Below, piece after piece: positions 62,907-64,000 of a stretch of 64,000 bases of DNA. The position numbers and the translations under genes were made by a program. The notes beneath the pieces were generated by a model. The model ran no database searches, was not told the origin of the DNA, and saw only the letters and a program-made list of their open reading frames with translations. The number at the start of each line of letters is the position of its first letter. The first letter of the stretch is position 1. This DNA comes from Deltaproteobacteria bacterium (GTDB lineage: Bacteria > SAR324 > XYD2-FULL-50-16): contig JABHWU010000096.1 in NCBI GenBank assembly GCA_018657625.1, positions 1-64,000 of the forward strand, written 5' to 3'.

Positions 62907-64000
62907 ACGATGTTTGGTTTTATCTGCCTTCTGCCCTTATTTTATTTGCAATATTGTTCTGGCCGATATTTCTCACTATAAAGAGGTATTAGTTTCTGAT
63001 CGAGCGACTAATATGGGCGGCGCATATGCTGCTGTTTCAGATGATGCGTCTGGTGCTTATTATAACCCTGCCGGTTTAGTATTTGGTGCGAATGATTCTA
63101 TGACCAGCTTATCGAATACAACTAACTTTGTGGGCAACAAATATGACAACTCAGTTGGTAATGAAGCCGAGGAAGAAGAAGATTGGCGATATTTAATTAA
63201 TTTTGCCGGATATATGAAACGGTTGGATGATTCAGTATATGGTATTTCTTACGCTATTGATGACTCAACTGGGGTTCAACAAGATCAGAAATTCGAAGAC
63301 GGTACTGTTATCAATAAAGTTGGTGATGACAGAACTTATAAATATGGACTTTCCTGGGCACAGCAATTAGAAGAATATTTTTCATTCGGAACAACTGTAT
63401 ATATGTATCATAGGGAATATTACCTGCAAAAAAGCAGATTGTTTGATTCCGATGATATCAATGAAACATGGTCCTTTGAAAAGCAAGAAGGGTCAGAATT
63501 AGGTTTTAACCTGATTGGCGGGATAATGTGGCTACCGGAAGATGAGTTTTCAATTGGGATGGTTGTAAAAAAGACATTTTTTTTTCATGCTGAGCACCAT
63601 TTTCAAACCCAATACAAAGCTGCCGGAGTATCAAATGTTGAACATAATACTGCCACTGACAAAAATTATCGTAAAATGCCTTTAACTGTAACATTGGGCA
63701 TTGCCTGGTTCCCTTCTCCGAATACCTTAATCACTGGTGATGTCGATTACCATAAAATTGAGGATGAAGATAAGGTCAATGTTTTAAATATTTCAACAGG
63801 TGTTGAATACTATTTGACAGAGGAATATGTCGTTCGAGGTGGACTCTATACTAATTTTGATAATGACGTTATGCCTGATTCTACAACAACGAATACTGAA
63901 AAAATCGATATGTATGGAGTAACTTTGGGTTTTTCCATCTTTAATGGATCGTCAATGATTACAGCAGGGGGGGTGTTTTCTTTAGCTGAAGGAAAAGCAC
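62887..64000 (+). CDS. Outer-membrane beta-barrel protein, FadL/TodX-like, partial
   Basis: The first 371 codons are visible; the gene runs off the window. The ATG at 62887 overlaps the protease gene by 20 bases. A signal peptide (about 1-27) is followed by ATNMGGAYAAVSDDASGAYYNPAGLVFG, the classical start of OmpP1/FadL/TodX-type proteins, with alternating strands to the end (GFNLIGGIMWLPEDEFSIGM, ITGDVDYHKIEDEDKVNVLN, YYLTEEYVVRGGLYTNF). These proteins move hydrophobic compounds across the outer membrane. The placement after an M48 protease fits assembly of this barrel. Confidence 0.85.
   Translation, partial: MTISVIRRCLVLSAFCPYFICNIVLADISHYKEVLVSDRATNMGGAYAAVSDDASGAYYNPAGLVFGANDSMTSLSNTTNFVGNKYDNSVGNEAEEEEDWRYLINFAGYMKRLDDSVYGISYAIDDSTGVQQDQKFEDGTVINKVGDDRTYKYGLSWAQQLEEYFSFGTTVYMYHREYYLQKSRLFDSDDINETWSFEKQEGSELGFNLIGGIMWLPEDEFSIGMVVKKTFFFHAEHHFQTQYKAAGVSNVEHNTATDKNYRKMPLTVTLGIAWFPSPNTLITGDVDYHKIEDEDKVNVLNISTGVEYYLTEEYVVRGGLYTNFDNDVMPDSTTTNTEKIDMYGVTLGFSIFNGSSMITAGGVFSLAEGKA

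Noticed and set aside
1-64000. CRISPR arrays, rRNA genes, tRNA genes and complete insertion sequences.
   Set aside because: None was seen; no evenly spaced direct repeats and no transposase gene were recognised.

Overview
The window is one stretch of a Gram-negative bacterial chromosome with AT-rich DNA (by eye, roughly one third G+C). The Gram-negative call rests on an LPS-export permease (LptF/LptG family), apolipoprotein N-acyltransferase (Lnt), a YbgC-type thioesterase, an outer-membrane porin-like protein and an OmpL47-like surface protein. A class I adenylate cyclase, RlmKL, SelA, a HesB-like selenoprotein, a B12-dependent ribonucleotide reductase, a CIRCE-controlled Clp chaperone and many sensor kinases fit a deltaproteobacterial or SAR324-like lineage. 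That placement is inference. No rRNA or tRNA gene was seen.

Layout. 1-2.5 kb: thiamine uptake genes (thiP start, thiB) behind a TPP riboswitch and terminator, then a LysR regulator. 2.6-12.1 kb: a large lipoprotein 7TMR-DISM hybrid kinase, metK, a small membrane protein, YbgC, Maf, a radical SAM gene with a UGA-containing HesB-like selenoprotein gene behind it, and a receiver-kinase. 12.2-24 kb: a TPR protein, LPS export permease, thrC, truA, trxA, mnmA, plsY, a lysophospholipase-like hydrolase, lnt and selA. 24.2-25.2 kb: a VapBC-type toxin-antitoxin pair with its own promoter/operator, then a REP-like hairpin. 25.2-34.8 kb: a sigma-54 activator, an OmpL47-like surface protein, clpB with a perfect CIRCE operator, proline dehydrogenase and a HAMP-GAF-SpoIIE phosphatase. 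34.8-35.75 kb: a repeat-rich gap with two large inverted-repeat elements. 35.75-51 kb: a DUF1566 protein, a two-receiver protein fused to a PEP-synthase ATP-binding domain, frr, nnr, a class I adenylate cyclase split at a run of 12 A residues, rlmL, accD and nrdJ. 51-55.6 kb: five mostly unrecognised genes, including a CheX-like phosphatase. 56-64 kb: pta-ackA, a Dabb protein, a hemerythrin-like protein, a fossil class III cyclase, and an overlapping SH3 / small protein / M48 protease / outer-membrane protein operon that runs off the end.

How the genes fit together. selA and the HesB-like gene support active selenocysteine use; selB and selC must lie elsewhere. lptF/G, plsY, lnt, the M48 lipoprotein and the porin-like gene serve the cell envelope. 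pta-ackA, accD, metK, thrC and nrdJ are core metabolism. Signalling is rich: two hybrid or receiver kinases, a sigma-54 activator with a degenerate receiver, a SpoIIE phosphatase, an orphan CheX, a split adenylate cyclase and a dead class III cyclase.

The observations most worth following are the UGA-recoded HesB-like gene next to a radical SAM gene (with a SECIS-like hairpin), the adenylate cyclase split at a slippery homopolymer, the receiver-receiver-PPDK_N fusion that lacks a phosphohistidine domain, and the modular inverted-repeat family.
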